Origin: JBBROS01 sp965199595 | Lineage (GTDB): Bacteria > Pseudomonadota > Alphaproteobacteria > Acetobacterales > Acetobacteraceae | Length of the DNA stretch: 64,000 bases | NCBI GenBank assembly: GCA_965199595.1 | Contig: OZ241182.1 | Location: 3,100,001-3,164,000, forward strand | Direction: 5' to 3' | Shown: positions 1 to 9,684 of the stretch, one piece after another | Layout: each line of letters begins with the position of its first letter | Numbering within the stretch: position 1 is the stretch's first letter | The notes under the pieces: model-generated | What the model saw: the letters and a program-made list of their open reading frames with translations, nothing else | Told to the model about the DNA's origin: nothing | Databases searched by the model: none | Program-made: the position numbers and the translations under genes

Positions 1-297
1 GCCTACAGCGCGGCGCTGGGCGGGCTGGCCGGGGTGCTGGTGGCGCCGGTGCTGTTCGTCTCCGTCGGCATGGGCGCGCTGATCTCGCTCAAGGCGTTCG
101 CCGCCAACATCATCGGCGGGTTCGGCAACATCCCGGGGGCGATCCTGGGCGGCCTGGCGCTGGGCGTGGTCGAGACCTTCGGCGCCGCCTACATCTCGGT
201 CCCTTACAAGGATGCCATCGCCTTCGCCCTGCTGCTGCTGTTCCTGCTGATCCGGCCGCAGGGGCTGTTCGGCGAGAAGATCGCGGAGAAGGCATGA
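1..297 (+). CDS. livH: Branched-chain amino acid ABC permease, LivH type (C-terminal part)
   Basis: The gene is cut by the left window edge; about 98 C-terminal residues are visible. They hold hydrophobic membrane helices, the segment AANIIGGFGNIPGAILGG typical of the LivH/LivM permease fold, and the family-typical end RPQGLFGEK. LivH is one of two inner-membrane permeases of the HAAT-family importer for leucine, isoleucine, valine or related substrates. Its TGA overlaps the ATG of the next gene (ATGA at 294-297), so translation is probably coupled. The binding protein is not visible and may lie upstream. The true substrate cannot be read from the sequence. Confidence 0.9.
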   Translation, partial: AYSAALGGLAGVLVAPVLFVSVGMGALISLKAFAANIIGGFGNIPGAILGGLALGVVETFGAAYISVPYKDAIAFALLLLFLLIRPQGLFGEKIAEKA

Positions 298-2090
298 GCC
301 CCGTGGTCAGCCTCGCCGTGCCATCCGTGGTGCCTAACGTGCCGCAGGCCCGGGTTTGGCGCGGGCTGCCCAGCCTGGCCGCCGCCATCCTGGCCGTGCT
401 GGCGCTGTCCACCCTGGCGCCGGCCCAGGGCTATGTCTTCAACGTGCTGACCCAGGCCGTCACCTATGCGGTGGGCGTGGCCGGGCTGGTGGTGGTGCTG
501 GGCTATTGCGGGCAGATCTCGCTGGCGCAGGCGGCGTTCTTCGGGCTGGGCGCCTATGGGGTCGGCTTGTGCACCACGGATTACGGGGTCCCGTTCTTCC
601 CGGCGCTGCTGCTGGGTGTCCTGGTCGCCACCGGGTTCGGCGTGCTGCTGGGCCTGGCGAGCCTGCGCCTGGGCGGCCACTACCTGGCCATGGTCACGAT
701 CAGCTTCCAGCAGATCCTGACGCTGGTGCTGAACAACTGGATCCCGCTGACCCACGGCCCCGACGGCGTCAAGAACATCCCGCGGCCCAGCCTGCTCGGC
801 CTCAGCCTGGATCGCGGCGACCGCTACATCGCCTTGTGCCTGGTGGTGCTGGTGAGCGTCACCTGGTTCATCTGGTGGCTGAAGACCAGCCGCCTCGGCC
901 GTTCCATGCAGGCGGTGCGCGACAACGAGATCGCCGCCAGCACCTGCGGCATCGACGTGTTCCGCACCAAGGTGCTGGCCTTCGCCATCAGCGCGGCGCT
1001 GGGCGGGCTGGGCGGCGGGCTGTTCGCCGGCGGGTTCGCCTATATCAGCCCGGACCAGTTCTCCTTCGGCGAGAGCATCGTTCTGCTCACCATGGCGCTG
1101 CTGGGCGGGGTGCAGTCGCCGTTCGGCGCCCTGCTCGGCACCACGCTGCTGGTGATCCTGCCGGAGGTGCTGCGCGACCTGAAGCAGATCTACCTCGCGG
1201 TGTATGGCGCCGCCGTGATCCTCATCATGGTGTTCCTGCCGGAGGGGCTGTGGGGCTTTGCCGCGGCGCGCCTGCGCCGGGCCGCGAAGCCGGTCGAGGG
1301 TGTCATGCCGCCGCTGCCGCTGCTGTCGCAGACTGGTGCGGCTTCGGCCGAGACCGCGTTGGAGATCACCGGGCTCGCCAAGCATTTCGGCGGGCTGAAG
1401 GCGCTGGACGGTGTGGACATCGCCGTGCGCCGGGGCAGCGTGCACGCGCTGATCGGGCCCAACGGCTCCGGCAAGAGCACGTTCATCAACGTCACCACCG
1501 GCCTGTATCGCCCGACCGCCGGGCGCATCGTGCTGGCCGGGCAGGACGTGACGGCGACCGCGCCGCATGTGCGCACCCGCCGGGGCCTGGCGCGCACCTT
1601 CCAGAACATCCGGGTGTTCCGCGGCCTCACCGTGCTGGAGAACGTCATGGTCGGCGCCGAGCGGCCCGGCAACGACATCGCCGAACAGCCTGCCGCCGTC
1701 GTTGCCCGCGCGCTGTCGGCGCTCGACTTCGTGGGCCTGCGCGCCGATGCCGGGCGGCTGGTCGGCACGCTGTCGTATGGGCACCAGCGCTACGTGGAGA
1801 TCGCCCGCGCGCTGGCGGGCAACCCGCACGTGCTGCTGCTGGACGAGCCGGCGGCCGGGCTGAACATGACGGAGAAGCACGAGCTGGGGCTGCTGCTGAA
1901 GCGGCTGAAGGGCCACGGCCTCACCATCCTGATCGTCGATCACGACATGAACCTGGTTGAGCAGGTGGCCGACCACATCACCGTGCTGAACTTCGGCCGC
2001 CGCATCGCCGATGGCGGGCCGCGCGAGGTGCTGTCCAGCCCCGACGTGATCGCCGCCTATCTGGGGGAGCCGCGCGATGAAGCTGCTTGA
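294..2090 (+). CDS. Fused LivM permease - LivG ATP-binding protein
   Basis: This is a 598-residue protein with two modules. Residues about 1-330 form a LivM-type multi-helix permease. Residues about 350-598 form a LivG-type ATPase with Walker A GPNGSGKS, an LSYGHQR signature, Walker B LLLDEP and the LivG-like end AAYLGEP. LivM and LivG are separate proteins in E. coli; here one continuous frame joins them through a short linker near residue 335. It belongs to a Liv-type importer with the preceding LivH and following LivF. The downstream livF start lies inside this frame (14-base overlap). Fusions of this kind are known in the family, so a sequencing artefact is unlikely. The substrate is unproven. 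Confidence 0.93.
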   Translation: MSPVVSLAVPSVVPNVPQARVWRGLPSLAAAILAVLALSTLAPAQGYVFNVLTQAVTYAVGVAGLVVVLGYCGQISLAQAAFFGLGAYGVGLCTTDYGVPFFPALLLGVLVATGFGVLLGLASLRLGGHYLAMVTISFQQILTLVLNNWIPLTHGPDGVKNIPRPSLLGLSLDRGDRYIALCLVVLVSVTWFIWWLKTSRLGRSMQAVRDNEIAASTCGIDVFRTKVLAFAISAALGGLGGGLFAGGFAYISPDQFSFGESIVLLTMALLGGVQSPFGALLGTTLLVILPEVLRDLKQIYLAVYGAAVILIMVFLPEGLWGFAAARLRRAAKPVEGVMPPLPLLSQTGAASAETALEITGLAKHFGGLKALDGVDIAVRRGSVHALIGPNGSGKSTFINVTTGLYRPTAGRIVLAGQDVTATAPHVRTRRGLARTFQNIRVFRGLTVLENVMVGAERPGNDIAEQPAAVVARALSALDFVGLRADAGRLVGTLSYGHQRYVEIARALAGNPHVLLLDEPAAGLNMTEKHELGLLLKRLKGHGLTILIVDHDMNLVEQVADHITVLNFGRRIADGGPREVLSSPDVIAAYLGEPRDEAA

Positions 2091-2817
2091 GATCGCCGGG
2101 CTCTCGGCCCGGTATGGTGCCGCGGAGGTCCTGAAGGGCCTCGATCTCGTCGTCAACGAGGGTGAGATCGTCGCCCTGCTGGGCAGCAACGGGGCGGGCA
2201 AGAGCACCACGCTGCGCTCCATCTCGGGGCTGGTGCCCACGCTTTCCGGCACGCTGAACTTTGCCGGGCAGTCGCTGATCGGCATGAAGCCCGAGGCGAT
2301 CGTGCGGCTCGGCATCGCGCATGTGCCGGAGGGGCGGCGGGTGTTCCCGGGGCTCACGGTGCGGGAGAACATCCTGCTGGGCGGCAGCAACCGCCGCGGG
2401 GTGGCCCGGCGCGTGCTGGAGGCCGAGACCGACGAGATGTTCGGCCTGTTCCCCGAACTGAAGCGGCTGGAGCACGCGCTGGGCTGGACCCTCTCGGGCG
2501 GGCAGCTGCAGATGGTCGCCGTCGCCCGCGGCATGATGGCCAAGCCGCGCCTGCTGCTGCTGGACGAGCCCAGCCTGGGCCTGGCGCCGCTGATCGTGCA
2601 GCAGGTGTTCCGCATCGTGGCGGAGATCAGGAAGCGCGGCACGACCGTGCTGCTGGTGGAGCAGAACGCCCACATGGCGCTCTCCGTCGCGGACCGGGGC
2701 TATGTGCTGGAGACCGGCAGCCTGCTGGTGGAGGGCCAGCCGGCCGAGCTGTGGAACAACCCCGATGTCCGCGCCGCCTACCTGGGTGGCAAGAAGGCCG
2801 CCGCCGTGGAGGCCTAG
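2077..2817 (+). CDS. livF: Branched-chain amino acid ABC ATP-binding protein LivF
   Basis: This is a 246-residue ATPase of normal LivF length. It has Walker A GSNGAGKST, signature LSGGQLQMV, Walker B LLLLDEPSLGL and the H-loop region VEQNAH. LivF pairs with the LivG domain of the preceding fusion protein to power uptake. The start ATG lies 14 bases inside the end of the upstream gene, which suggests translational coupling. The stop codon overlaps, tail to tail, the stop codon of the convergent gene on the other strand. No terminator-like hairpin separates the two. Confidence 0.95.
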   Translation: MKLLEIAGLSARYGAAEVLKGLDLVVNEGEIVALLGSNGAGKSTTLRSISGLVPTLSGTLNFAGQSLIGMKPEAIVRLGIAHVPEGRRVFPGLTVRENILLGGSNRRGVARRVLEAETDEMFGLFPELKRLEHALGWTLSGGQLQMVAVARGMMAKPRLLLLDEPSLGLAPLIVQQVFRIVAEIRKRGTTVLLVEQNAHMALSVADRGYVLETGSLLVEGQPAELWNNPDVRAAYLGGKKAAAVEA

Positions 2818-3395
2818 CCGAGAACGCGGCGTATCTCGCGGCGCAAGGCCGGCAGCACGTCGGTGACGAACCAGGGGTTGTTGCGCTCCCAGATGCCGGT
2901 GCGCCAGCTGGGGTGCGGCAGCGGGACGTAGCGCGGCAGGTATTCGCGGAACGCCCGCACCCGGTCCGTCATGCGGCCCGGCCCCAGCGCATCCGCCTGG
3001 GCGTAGCTGCCCACCAGCAGCGTCAGTTGCAGCTGCGGCATCAGGCCGAGCAACCGGCTGCGCCACAGCGGCGCACAGGCGGGGCGCGGCGGCAGGTCGC
3101 CGCCCCGGGCATGGCGGCCGGGGTAGCACAGGCCCATCGGCAGGATGGCGATGCGTGCCGGGTCATAGAACTCCTCCGGGGTCATGCCGAGCCAGGCGCG
3201 CAGGCGGTGGCCGCTGGCGTCGGTCCAGGGCGTGCCGCTCACGTGCACCTTGGTGCCGGGCGCCTGGCTGGCGATCAGGATGGTGGCCGAGGTGCTGACC
3301 CGCAGGATGGGCCGGGGGCCGAGCGGCAGGTCGGCGCAGAGGGTGCAGGCGCGCACCCGGGCCGCCAGCGCCGCCAGCGCGTCGTCCTGGTTCAA
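2814..3395 (-). CDS. Uracil-DNA glycosylase family protein
   Basis: This 193-residue protein belongs to the uracil-DNA glycosylase superfamily, which excises uracil from DNA. Visible family features are the N-terminal CTLC, the segment ILIASQAPGTKVH that corresponds to the active-site loop region, and the C-terminal LPHPSWR motif containing the conserved His. It looks like the UdgX/family-4-like branch annotated as UDG family protein, so its exact activity is uncertain. I chose a TTG start at 3395 because it overlaps the thpR stop as TTGA. The open frame continues upstream to 3569, but that part is out-of-frame thpR sequence. It is the last gene of tesA-thpR-udg. Confidence 0.8.
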   Translation of the reverse strand: MNQDDALAALAARVRACTLCADLPLGPRPILRVSTSATILIASQAPGTKVHVSGTPWTDASGHRLRAWLGMTPEEFYDPARIAILPMGLCYPGRHARGGDLPPRPACAPLWRSRLLGLMPQLQLTLLVGSYAQADALGPGRMTDRVRAFREYLPRYVPLPHPSWRTGIWERNNPWFVTDVLPALRREIRRVLG

Positions 3396-3979
3396 GCGGG
3401 CCCCGCTTCCTCCTGCGGGCCCACCGCAGCCGGCACGGGGCCGCCATAGAGCGGATAGTCGATCTCGGGTGTGTACACCGCCTGCTCCTTGCCCAGCCGC
3501 GAGCTGAACAGGGTGAAGTGCTCCACCTCCATCGGCTCGCTGCGGAACAGGTTGTGCGCCTGCACCCAAGCCGCAACCTTCTCGGCCGCGATCCCATCGC
3601 CCGGCCGCGCCAGCGTCACGTGGGGGGCGAAGCGCCGCCGCTCCCGCTCCAGCCCCGTGCGTTGCAGGGCCGTCTCGATCTTGGCCTGCAGGTGCTCCAG
3701 CGCGCTGCTGCGCTGCACGCCCACCCAGAGCGCATTGACCCGGCCCGCCTTCTCGAACGTGCCGACCCCGCCCAGACCCACCGCGAACCCCGGTGCGCGC
3801 AGCCCGGCCAGCGCCAGGTCGATCTCCTCGGCCCGCCAGTTCGGCACCTCGCCGATGAAGCGGAGGGTGATGTGGTAGTTCTCCGGCCGCACCCAGCGCA
3901 CCCCGGGCAGCCCGCCGCCCAGGAAGGACAGCCGGGTCCGGATGGGATGCGGCAGGGTGAGGCCGACAAAGAGCCTCAT
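3392..3979 (-). CDS. thpR: RNA 2',3'-cyclic phosphodiesterase (2'-5' RNA ligase family)
   Basis: This 195-residue 2H phosphoesterase carries both signature motifs, HITLRF near residue 36 and HVTLAR near residue 125. These histidines form the active site that opens 2',3'-cyclic phosphates on RNA. The N-terminal MRLFVGL fits the family start. The start overlaps the stop of the upstream esterase gene as ATGA, and the stop overlaps the TTG of the downstream glycosylase as TTGA, so the three genes form one tightly coupled operon. The physiological RNA substrate of ThpR is not settled in any organism. Confidence 0.92.
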   Translation of the reverse strand: MRLFVGLTLPHPIRTRLSFLGGGLPGVRWVRPENYHITLRFIGEVPNWRAEEIDLALAGLRAPGFAVGLGGVGTFEKAGRVNALWVGVQRSSALEHLQAKIETALQRTGLERERRRFAPHVTLARPGDGIAAEKVAAWVQAHNLFRSEPMEVEHFTLFSSRLGKEQAVYTPEIDYPLYGGPVPAAVGPQEEAGPA

Positions 3980-4599
3980 GGCGCCACCTTGGCCAGCAGC
4001 GTCTCGAACAGCGGCAGCAGCCGGGCCACCTCGCGCTTCACGCCCTCGGGGTTGGGGTGCATGCGGTCGGCCTGGTTGAGCGCGGGGTCTCCGGCGACGC
4101 CGACCAGCAGGAAGGGGTCGAACAGCAGGCCTGGCCGTTGCCCCAGCCGGGTGAACACCGCCCGGAAGGCGGCGGCGTAGTCGGCGCCCATGTTGGGCGG
4201 CGCCTCCATGCCGGCGAGCAGGGTCGGGATGTGCTTGGCGGCCAGGGCGTCCAGGATGGCCACCAGGTTCTGCTCCATCGCCCCGGTGTCCAGCGCGCGC
4301 AGCCCGTCATTGGCGCCCAGCGCCACGAAGGCGGCATCCACCCCATCGCCCAGCGCCCAGTCCAGCCGGGCCCGGCCGCCGGCCGTGGTGTCACCGGACA
4401 CGGCGGCGTCCACCAGCGTCACGTCATGGCCGCGGGCCTTGAGCGCCCGGGTCATCTGCGCCTGGAACCCCTCGGGCTGCGCCAGGCCATAGCCGGCGGT
4501 CAGGCTGTCGCCCAGCACCAGGATGCGGATCGTGCGTGCCGCCGCACAGCTTGGCCACGTCATGATCAGGGCAAGCAACAGGGCCAAGACCGGCCTCAT
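3976..4599 (-). CDS. tesA: Arylesterase / TesA-like SGNH hydrolase, exported
   Basis: This 207-residue SGNH-family hydrolase has an N-terminal signal peptide (about residues 1-21). Block I GDSLTAGYG carries the nucleophilic Ser, SGDTTAGG is block II, GANDG is block III, and DRMHPNP carries the catalytic Asp/His pair of block V. It should act in the periplasm on acyl or aryl esters or acyl thioesters. ATG at 4599 gives a proper signal peptide; the much longer upstream open frame is antisense to the YbbA/YbbP genes. It is divergent from the YbbA ATPase gene with only 37 bases between starts, the same arrangement as E. coli tesA-ybbAP. Confidence 0.92.
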   Translation of the reverse strand: MRPVLALLLALIMTWPSCAAARTIRILVLGDSLTAGYGLAQPEGFQAQMTRALKARGHDVTLVDAAVSGDTTAGGRARLDWALGDGVDAAFVALGANDGLRALDTGAMEQNLVAILDALAAKHIPTLLAGMEAPPNMGADYAAAFRAVFTRLGQRPGLLFDPFLLVGVAGDPALNQADRMHPNPEGVKREVARLLPLFETLLAKVAP

Positions 4600-4636
4600 G
4601 TTGGTATGCCGGATATTCGGGCCATATGGGGCCATC

Positions 4637-5346
<710 letters not shown>

Positions 5347-5350
<4 letters not shown>

Positions 5351-7845
5351 TCGCCTTCACCCTCGCCCGGCGTGAGCTGCGGTCCGGCGTGCGCGGCCTG
5401 CGCATCGTGCTGGCCTGCCTGGCGCTGGGCGTGGCGGCGATTGCGGCGGTGGGCAGCCTGCGGGCCGGAATCGAGGCCGGGCTGGCGACCGAGGGGCGCC
5501 GGATGCTGGGCGGCGACCTGGCCATCGGCACCGGGGCGCAGAGCCCGCCCCCGGCGCTGCGGGACTGGCTGACCAGCCGGGGGGCCCGGCTGTCCGAAGT
5601 GGTGCAGATGCGCTCGATGCTCGTTGCCGCCAGCGGGGAGCGGCAGCTGGTCGAGCTGAAGGCGGTGGATGCCAGCTATCCCCTGGTCGGCACCACGGAC
5701 CTGGTGCCTGCCGAGAGTCTGCAGGGCGCGTTGCGTGACAAGGGGATCGTGGCGGAACCGCTGGTGCTGGACCGGCTGGCCGCCACGCCCGGCGCGCCGC
5801 TGCGGCTCGGCAGCACCAGCGTGATTGCCCGCGCGGCCCTGGAGGCGGAGCCCGACCGCATCGGCAGCCCGGCGCTGCTGGCGCCCCGGGCGATGATCGG
5901 CATCGACAGCCTGGCCGCCACCGGGCTGGTGCAGCCGGGCTCGCTGATCAGCTACGACCTGCGCGCCGTGCTGCCCGCGGGCCTCGACCCGGCTGCCACC
6001 GCGACCGCGCTGCGTGCCGCCTTCCCGAACGAGGGCTACCGCGTGCGCCTCTCCACCGAGGCCGCGCCCGGGGTGGCGCGCTTCGTGGAGCAGACCGGCC
6101 TGTTCCTCACCCTTGTGGGCCTCACGGCGCTGCTGGTGGGCGGCATCGGCGTCGCCACCGGGGTGCGGGCCTGGCTGGAGGCGCGGGCGCGCAGCATCGC
6201 GGTGCTGCGCTGCCTGGGCGCGCCGGTGCGGACGGTGTTCGCGACCTATCTGATCCAGGTCGGGGTGCTGTGCACCCTCGGCATCGTGCTGGGGCTGATC
6301 GCCGGCACCGGGCTCACGGCGCTGGGCGTGCGGGTGTTCGGCGATGCGCTGCCGGTGCCGCCGCGCATGGGGCTGTATCCGGCCCCGCTGCTGCTGGCCG
6401 CCGCCTATGGCTTCCTGGTCGCCGGCGCCTTCGCGCTCTGGCCGCTGGCGCGGGCGGCGCAGATCCCCGGGGCCGCGCTGTTCCGCGACGCCGTGCTGCC
6501 GGCGGCCATGCGGTCGCGCGGGCTGGTGCTCGGGGTGAATGCCGCCATCGGCCTGGTGCTGGTGGGGTTGCTGGTGGCCGCCTCGCCCAATCGGGGGTTC
6601 ACGCTGTGGTTCTGCGCCGCCGCCGCCGGCACGCTGGTGCTGTTCCGGCTGGGCGGCGCCGGGCTGATGGGGCTGGCCCGGCATGCGCCGCGTGTTGCCG
6701 CGCCCTGGGCCCGGCTCGGCATCGCCAACCTGCACCGGCCCGGCGCCGCCACGCCGCTGATGCTGGTCTCCCTCGGCCTCGGCCTCTCCACCCTGGCAGC
6801 GGTGGCGCTGATCCAGGGCAACATCCGCGCCCAGGTGCTCGACCAGATCCCGGCCGCGGCGCCGACCTTCTACTTCATCGACATCCAGAACGATCAGATC
6901 GCACGGTTCGATTCGATCCTGCGGGCGCAGCCGGGCATAGAGCAGGTCGAGCAGATGCCCAGCCTGCGGGCGCGCATCGTGTCCGTGAAGACGCTGGCGC
7001 CGGACCAGGTGAAGGCGACGCCGGAGACGCAATGGGCGCTGCGGGGCGACCGCGGCCTCACCTACAGCGCCGCGGAACCGCCGGGCACGCGCCTGGTGGC
7101 GGGGCAGTGGTGGCCCGCGGACTACACCGGCAAGCCGCTGGTGTCGTTCGACGCGAACCTGGCCCGCGGCTGGGGCGTCGGCATCGGCGACGTGATCCGC
7201 GTCAACGTGCTGGGACGCGACATCGACCTCGAGATCGCGAACCTGCGGGACATCGCCTGGCGCACGCTGGGCATCAACTTCGCGATGATCGCCTCGCCGG
7301 GCCTGCTGGAGCGGGCGCCGCACACCTTCATCGCCACCGTGCGCACCCAGCCCGCGGTGGAACCCGCCGTGCTGCGCAGCGTGACGGACGCGCTGCCGAA
7401 CGTCTCCGGCATCCGTGTGGCGGACGTGCTGGGCGCGGTGGCGGCGCTGGTGGAGAAGATCGCCGCCGCCCTGGCCGCCACCGGCAGCGTGACGCTCGCG
7501 GCGGGGGTGCTGGTGCTGATGGGGGCCGTGGCGGCCGGGCAGCGGCGGCGCATCGCCGATGCCGTGGTGCTGAGGGCCATCGGCGCCACGGCCCGGCAGA
7601 TCCGCGCCGCCTGGCTGACCGAGTTCGGCATCATCGGCGTGTCCGCCGGGGTGATCGCCGCCGTGGTGGGCACCGCGGCGAGCTGGGGGGTGGTGCGGTT
7701 CGTCATGCGGGCGGACTGGGTGTTCCTGCCTGGTGTGCTCGCCATCGTTATTCTCGGATGTACGGCGCTGATGCTGGGGTTCGGTTATCTCGGCACTTCG
7801 GCTGCGTTGCGGGTCAAAGCTGGACCATTGTTAAGGAACGACTGA
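5347..7845 (+). CDS. ybbP: ABC transporter permease, YbbP type (FtsX family)
   Basis: This 832-residue membrane protein has a YbbP/DUF214-like layout. It has an N-terminal helix (AFTLARRELRSGVRGLRI, then ALGVAAIAAVGSL), a large periplasmic domain, FtsX-type helix bundles near residues 250-360, further central helices, a second periplasmic domain, and a C-terminal FtsX bundle near residues 710-825 (QRRRIADAVVLRAIGAT). The GTG start overlaps the ybbA stop as GTGA. The length matches YbbP. It should form the membrane part of the exporter with YbbA. Substrate unknown. Confidence 0.9.
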
Positions 7846-7927
7846 TCGATTTCGCTTGATCCAGCAAAGCTCATCGCCAACATAGGCGGCATGGGCATCT
7901 GGCCCTCATCTCTAAAAGGAACCATTT

Positions 7928-8698
7928 ATGGCTTTCGTCCCCGACTATCGGACCTACGCGCCCGGTGCAGCCGCGGACGGCGCAGCGCTGGACGCCGGGC
8001 TGCGGAGCTACATGCTTCGCGTCTATAACTGGATGACCTCGGGCCTGCTGCTGACCGGCATCGTCGCCTATGGGATCGCGAACACCTCGCTGATCCAGCT
8101 GTTCTATCACCAGGTCGCGACTCCGCGCGGCATGACGGTGGCGCCGACCATCCTTGGCTATGCCGCCATCTTCGCGCCGCTGGTGTTCACGATGGTGCTG
8201 AGCTTCGGCGTCAACCGGATGTCGCGCACCACCGTGCAGGCGCTGTTCTGGGCGTTTGCCGCCACCATGGGCGCCTCGCTGGCCAACATCTTCCTGATCT
8301 ACAGCGGCGCCAGCATCGCCCGGGTGTTCTTCATCACCGCCGGCACCTTCGGCGCGATGAGCCTGTATGGCTACACCACCAAGTCCGACCTGAGCCGCTT
8401 CGGCAGCTTCCTGATCATGGGGCTGATCGGTGTGGTCATCGCAAGCCTGGTCAACATGTTCGTCGCCAGCAGCGCGCTGCAGTTCGCCATCAGCATCGTT
8501 GGCGTGCTGGTCTTCGTGGGCCTCACCGCCTACGACACCCAGCGCATCAAGGGCGACTACACGCAGTTCGCCTATGCCGAGGGCACGGATGGCGCCGCGG
8601 TCCGCAGTGTTTACGACGCGCTGTCGCTGTATCTGAACTTCATCAACCTGTTCATGCTGCTGCTGCAGCTGTTCGGGAACCGCAGCAGCAACAACTAG
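7928..8698 (+). CDS. Bax inhibitor-1 / YccA family membrane protein
   Basis: This 256-residue protein has about seven hydrophobic helices and the family hallmarks FITAGTFGAMSLYGYTTK (near residue 138), MGLIGVVIASLVN and the late FVGLTAYDTQRIKGDY. The bacterial BI-1/YccA/YbhL family are inner-membrane proteins proposed to act as pH-sensitive calcium leak channels and, for YccA, to modulate FtsH proteolysis. The ribosome binding site is AAAGGA at 7915-7920. The gene stands alone, and a strong intrinsic terminator follows at 8714-8748. Its precise role here is not deducible. Confidence 0.92.
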   Translation: MAFVPDYRTYAPGAAADGAALDAGLRSYMLRVYNWMTSGLLLTGIVAYGIANTSLIQLFYHQVATPRGMTVAPTILGYAAIFAPLVFTMVLSFGVNRMSRTTVQALFWAFAATMGASLANIFLIYSGASIARVFFITAGTFGAMSLYGYTTKSDLSRFGSFLIMGLIGVVIASLVNMFVASSALQFAISIVGVLVFVGLTAYDTQRIKGDYTQFAYAEGTDGAAVRSVYDALSLYLNFINLFMLLLQLFGNRSSNN

Positions 8699-8713
8699 CT
8701 GCTTCGGATGTAG

Positions 8714-8748
8714 AAAAGGCCCCGGTGCGAAAGCGCCGGGGCCTTTTT
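8714..8748 (+). terminator. Intrinsic terminator, probably bidirectional
   Basis: A near-perfect stem (AAAAGGCCCCGGTGC pairing with GCGCCGGGGCCTTTT, one G-T wobble) with a GAAA tetraloop is followed by a T run. It lies 15 bases after the BI-1 stop. The A run on its left side gives T's on the other strand, so it can also end the convergent carD transcript. Confidence 0.92.
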
Positions 8749-8759
8749 CTTGTCTTGGC

Positions 8760-9500
8760 CTATTCGGCGGCCTCTTCCTCAATCTCGGGTTCGGCCGCGG
8801 CACCGGCCTTTACGATCGTCTTGAGATAGTCGGCCAGCTTCTGCGCCGCCGTGGCCTTGTCGGTCTTGTCCAGGGCGCCCAGCTCGGCGGCCAGACGGTC
8901 CATCGCCGCCTCGTAGATCTGCCGCTCGCTGAAGCTCTGGTCCGGCTGCCCGGCGTTGCGGTGCAGGTCGCGCACCACTTCGGCGATCGCCATCGGGTCG
9001 CCCGAGTTGATCTTCGCGTCATACTCCTGTGCCCGGCGCGACCACATGGTACGCTTGATGCGCGCACGCCCCTTCAGCAGCGCCAAGGCCTCGTCGAAGG
9101 TCTTGCGCGTCGCCAGCTTCCGCAGCCCGGCGGTGCGGGCCTTGGTGACCGGCACCCGCAGCGTCATGCGGTTCTCCTCGAAGGTGATGTGGATCAGCTC
9201 GAGCTTGTGCCCGGCGATCTCCTCCGTCGCGATCCGCTCGACCTTGCCCACGCCGTGGGTCGGATAGACGACGTAGTCGCCTTCCACGAAGTTCTCCTTC
9301 GCCGCCATGGCGCGCGGCGCGATCTGCGGCCGGCCGTGCATGCCCGGCATATGGCCCGGCATCTTGTTCTGCTGCCGGGGCAACGCATCGATCGCCGGCT
9401 TGGGCGCAGCGGGGGCCGGTGCCGCGATGGGCGCGGGCGCTACGGCAGCGGGCGGCGCCTTGACGGGGGCGGCCTTGGTCGGGATGGTTTTTGTCGGCAC
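8760..9500 (-). CDS. CarD family transcriptional regulator
   Basis: The core (from about residue 65) begins MAAKENFVEGDYVVYPTHG, the CarD/TRCF RNA-polymerase-interacting domain, followed by a helical C-terminal domain. CarD proteins bind the RNAP beta subunit and stabilise open complexes at rRNA and other promoters. The long frame starts at GTG 9500 and adds about 60 Ala/Pro/Lys-rich residues. Internal ATG codons at 9362 and 9308 are alternatives, and 9308 would give a protein of the usual size (about 182 residues). The C-terminus ends in an acidic EEEAAE tail. The gene is convergent with the BI-1 gene. Function assignment is firm; the start is not. Confidence 0.88.
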   Translation of the reverse strand: MPTKTIPTKAAPVKAPPAAVAPAPIAAPAPAAPKPAIDALPRQQNKMPGHMPGMHGRPQIAPRAMAAKENFVEGDYVVYPTHGVGKVERIATEEIAGHKLELIHITFEENRMTLRVPVTKARTAGLRKLATRKTFDEALALLKGRARIKRTMWSRRAQEYDAKINSGDPMAIAEVVRDLHRNAGQPDQSFSERQIYEAAMDRLAAELGALDKTDKATAAQKLADYLKTIVKAGAAAEPEIEEEAAE

Positions 9501-9656
9501 GGCAGTGGCTGCTCCTGGCCCGCGTCAGGCACGGGCGAATGATCGCGCCGGCAGCAACAAATGCGCCGCCGCCCGATCCTGAAGCAGCAGGGCCGAGGCA
9601 ATCGGGGCATTGCTTGCCGGAAGCCCGGGCATACCACGTTTCGGCAAGAAAGTCAC

Positions 9657-9679
9657 ACCCGGCCACAATCAGGCCGGGT
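9657..9679 (-). terminator. Hairpin downstream of fdxA
   Basis: A perfect 8-bp stem (ACCCGGCC / GGCCGGGT) with a 7-base loop starts 5 bases beyond the fdxA stop. On the minus strand it is followed by GTGACTTTCTTG, only a partial T tract. It is probably the fdxA terminator. The rest of the fdxA-carD gap (9501-9656) shows nothing I can support. Confidence 0.5.
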
Positions 9680-9684
9680 CCGTG

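Noticed and set aside
204..2675. 823-codon minus-strand open frame under the liv genes
   Set aside because: It is low-complexity His/Arg/Gln/Pro-rich translation typical of the antisense frame of GC-rich genes, while the plus strand encodes clear transporter domains.
7856..7885. Possible promoter TTGATC ... AACATA before the Bax-inhibitor-like gene
   Set aside because: The -10 box is a poor match; not enough to call.
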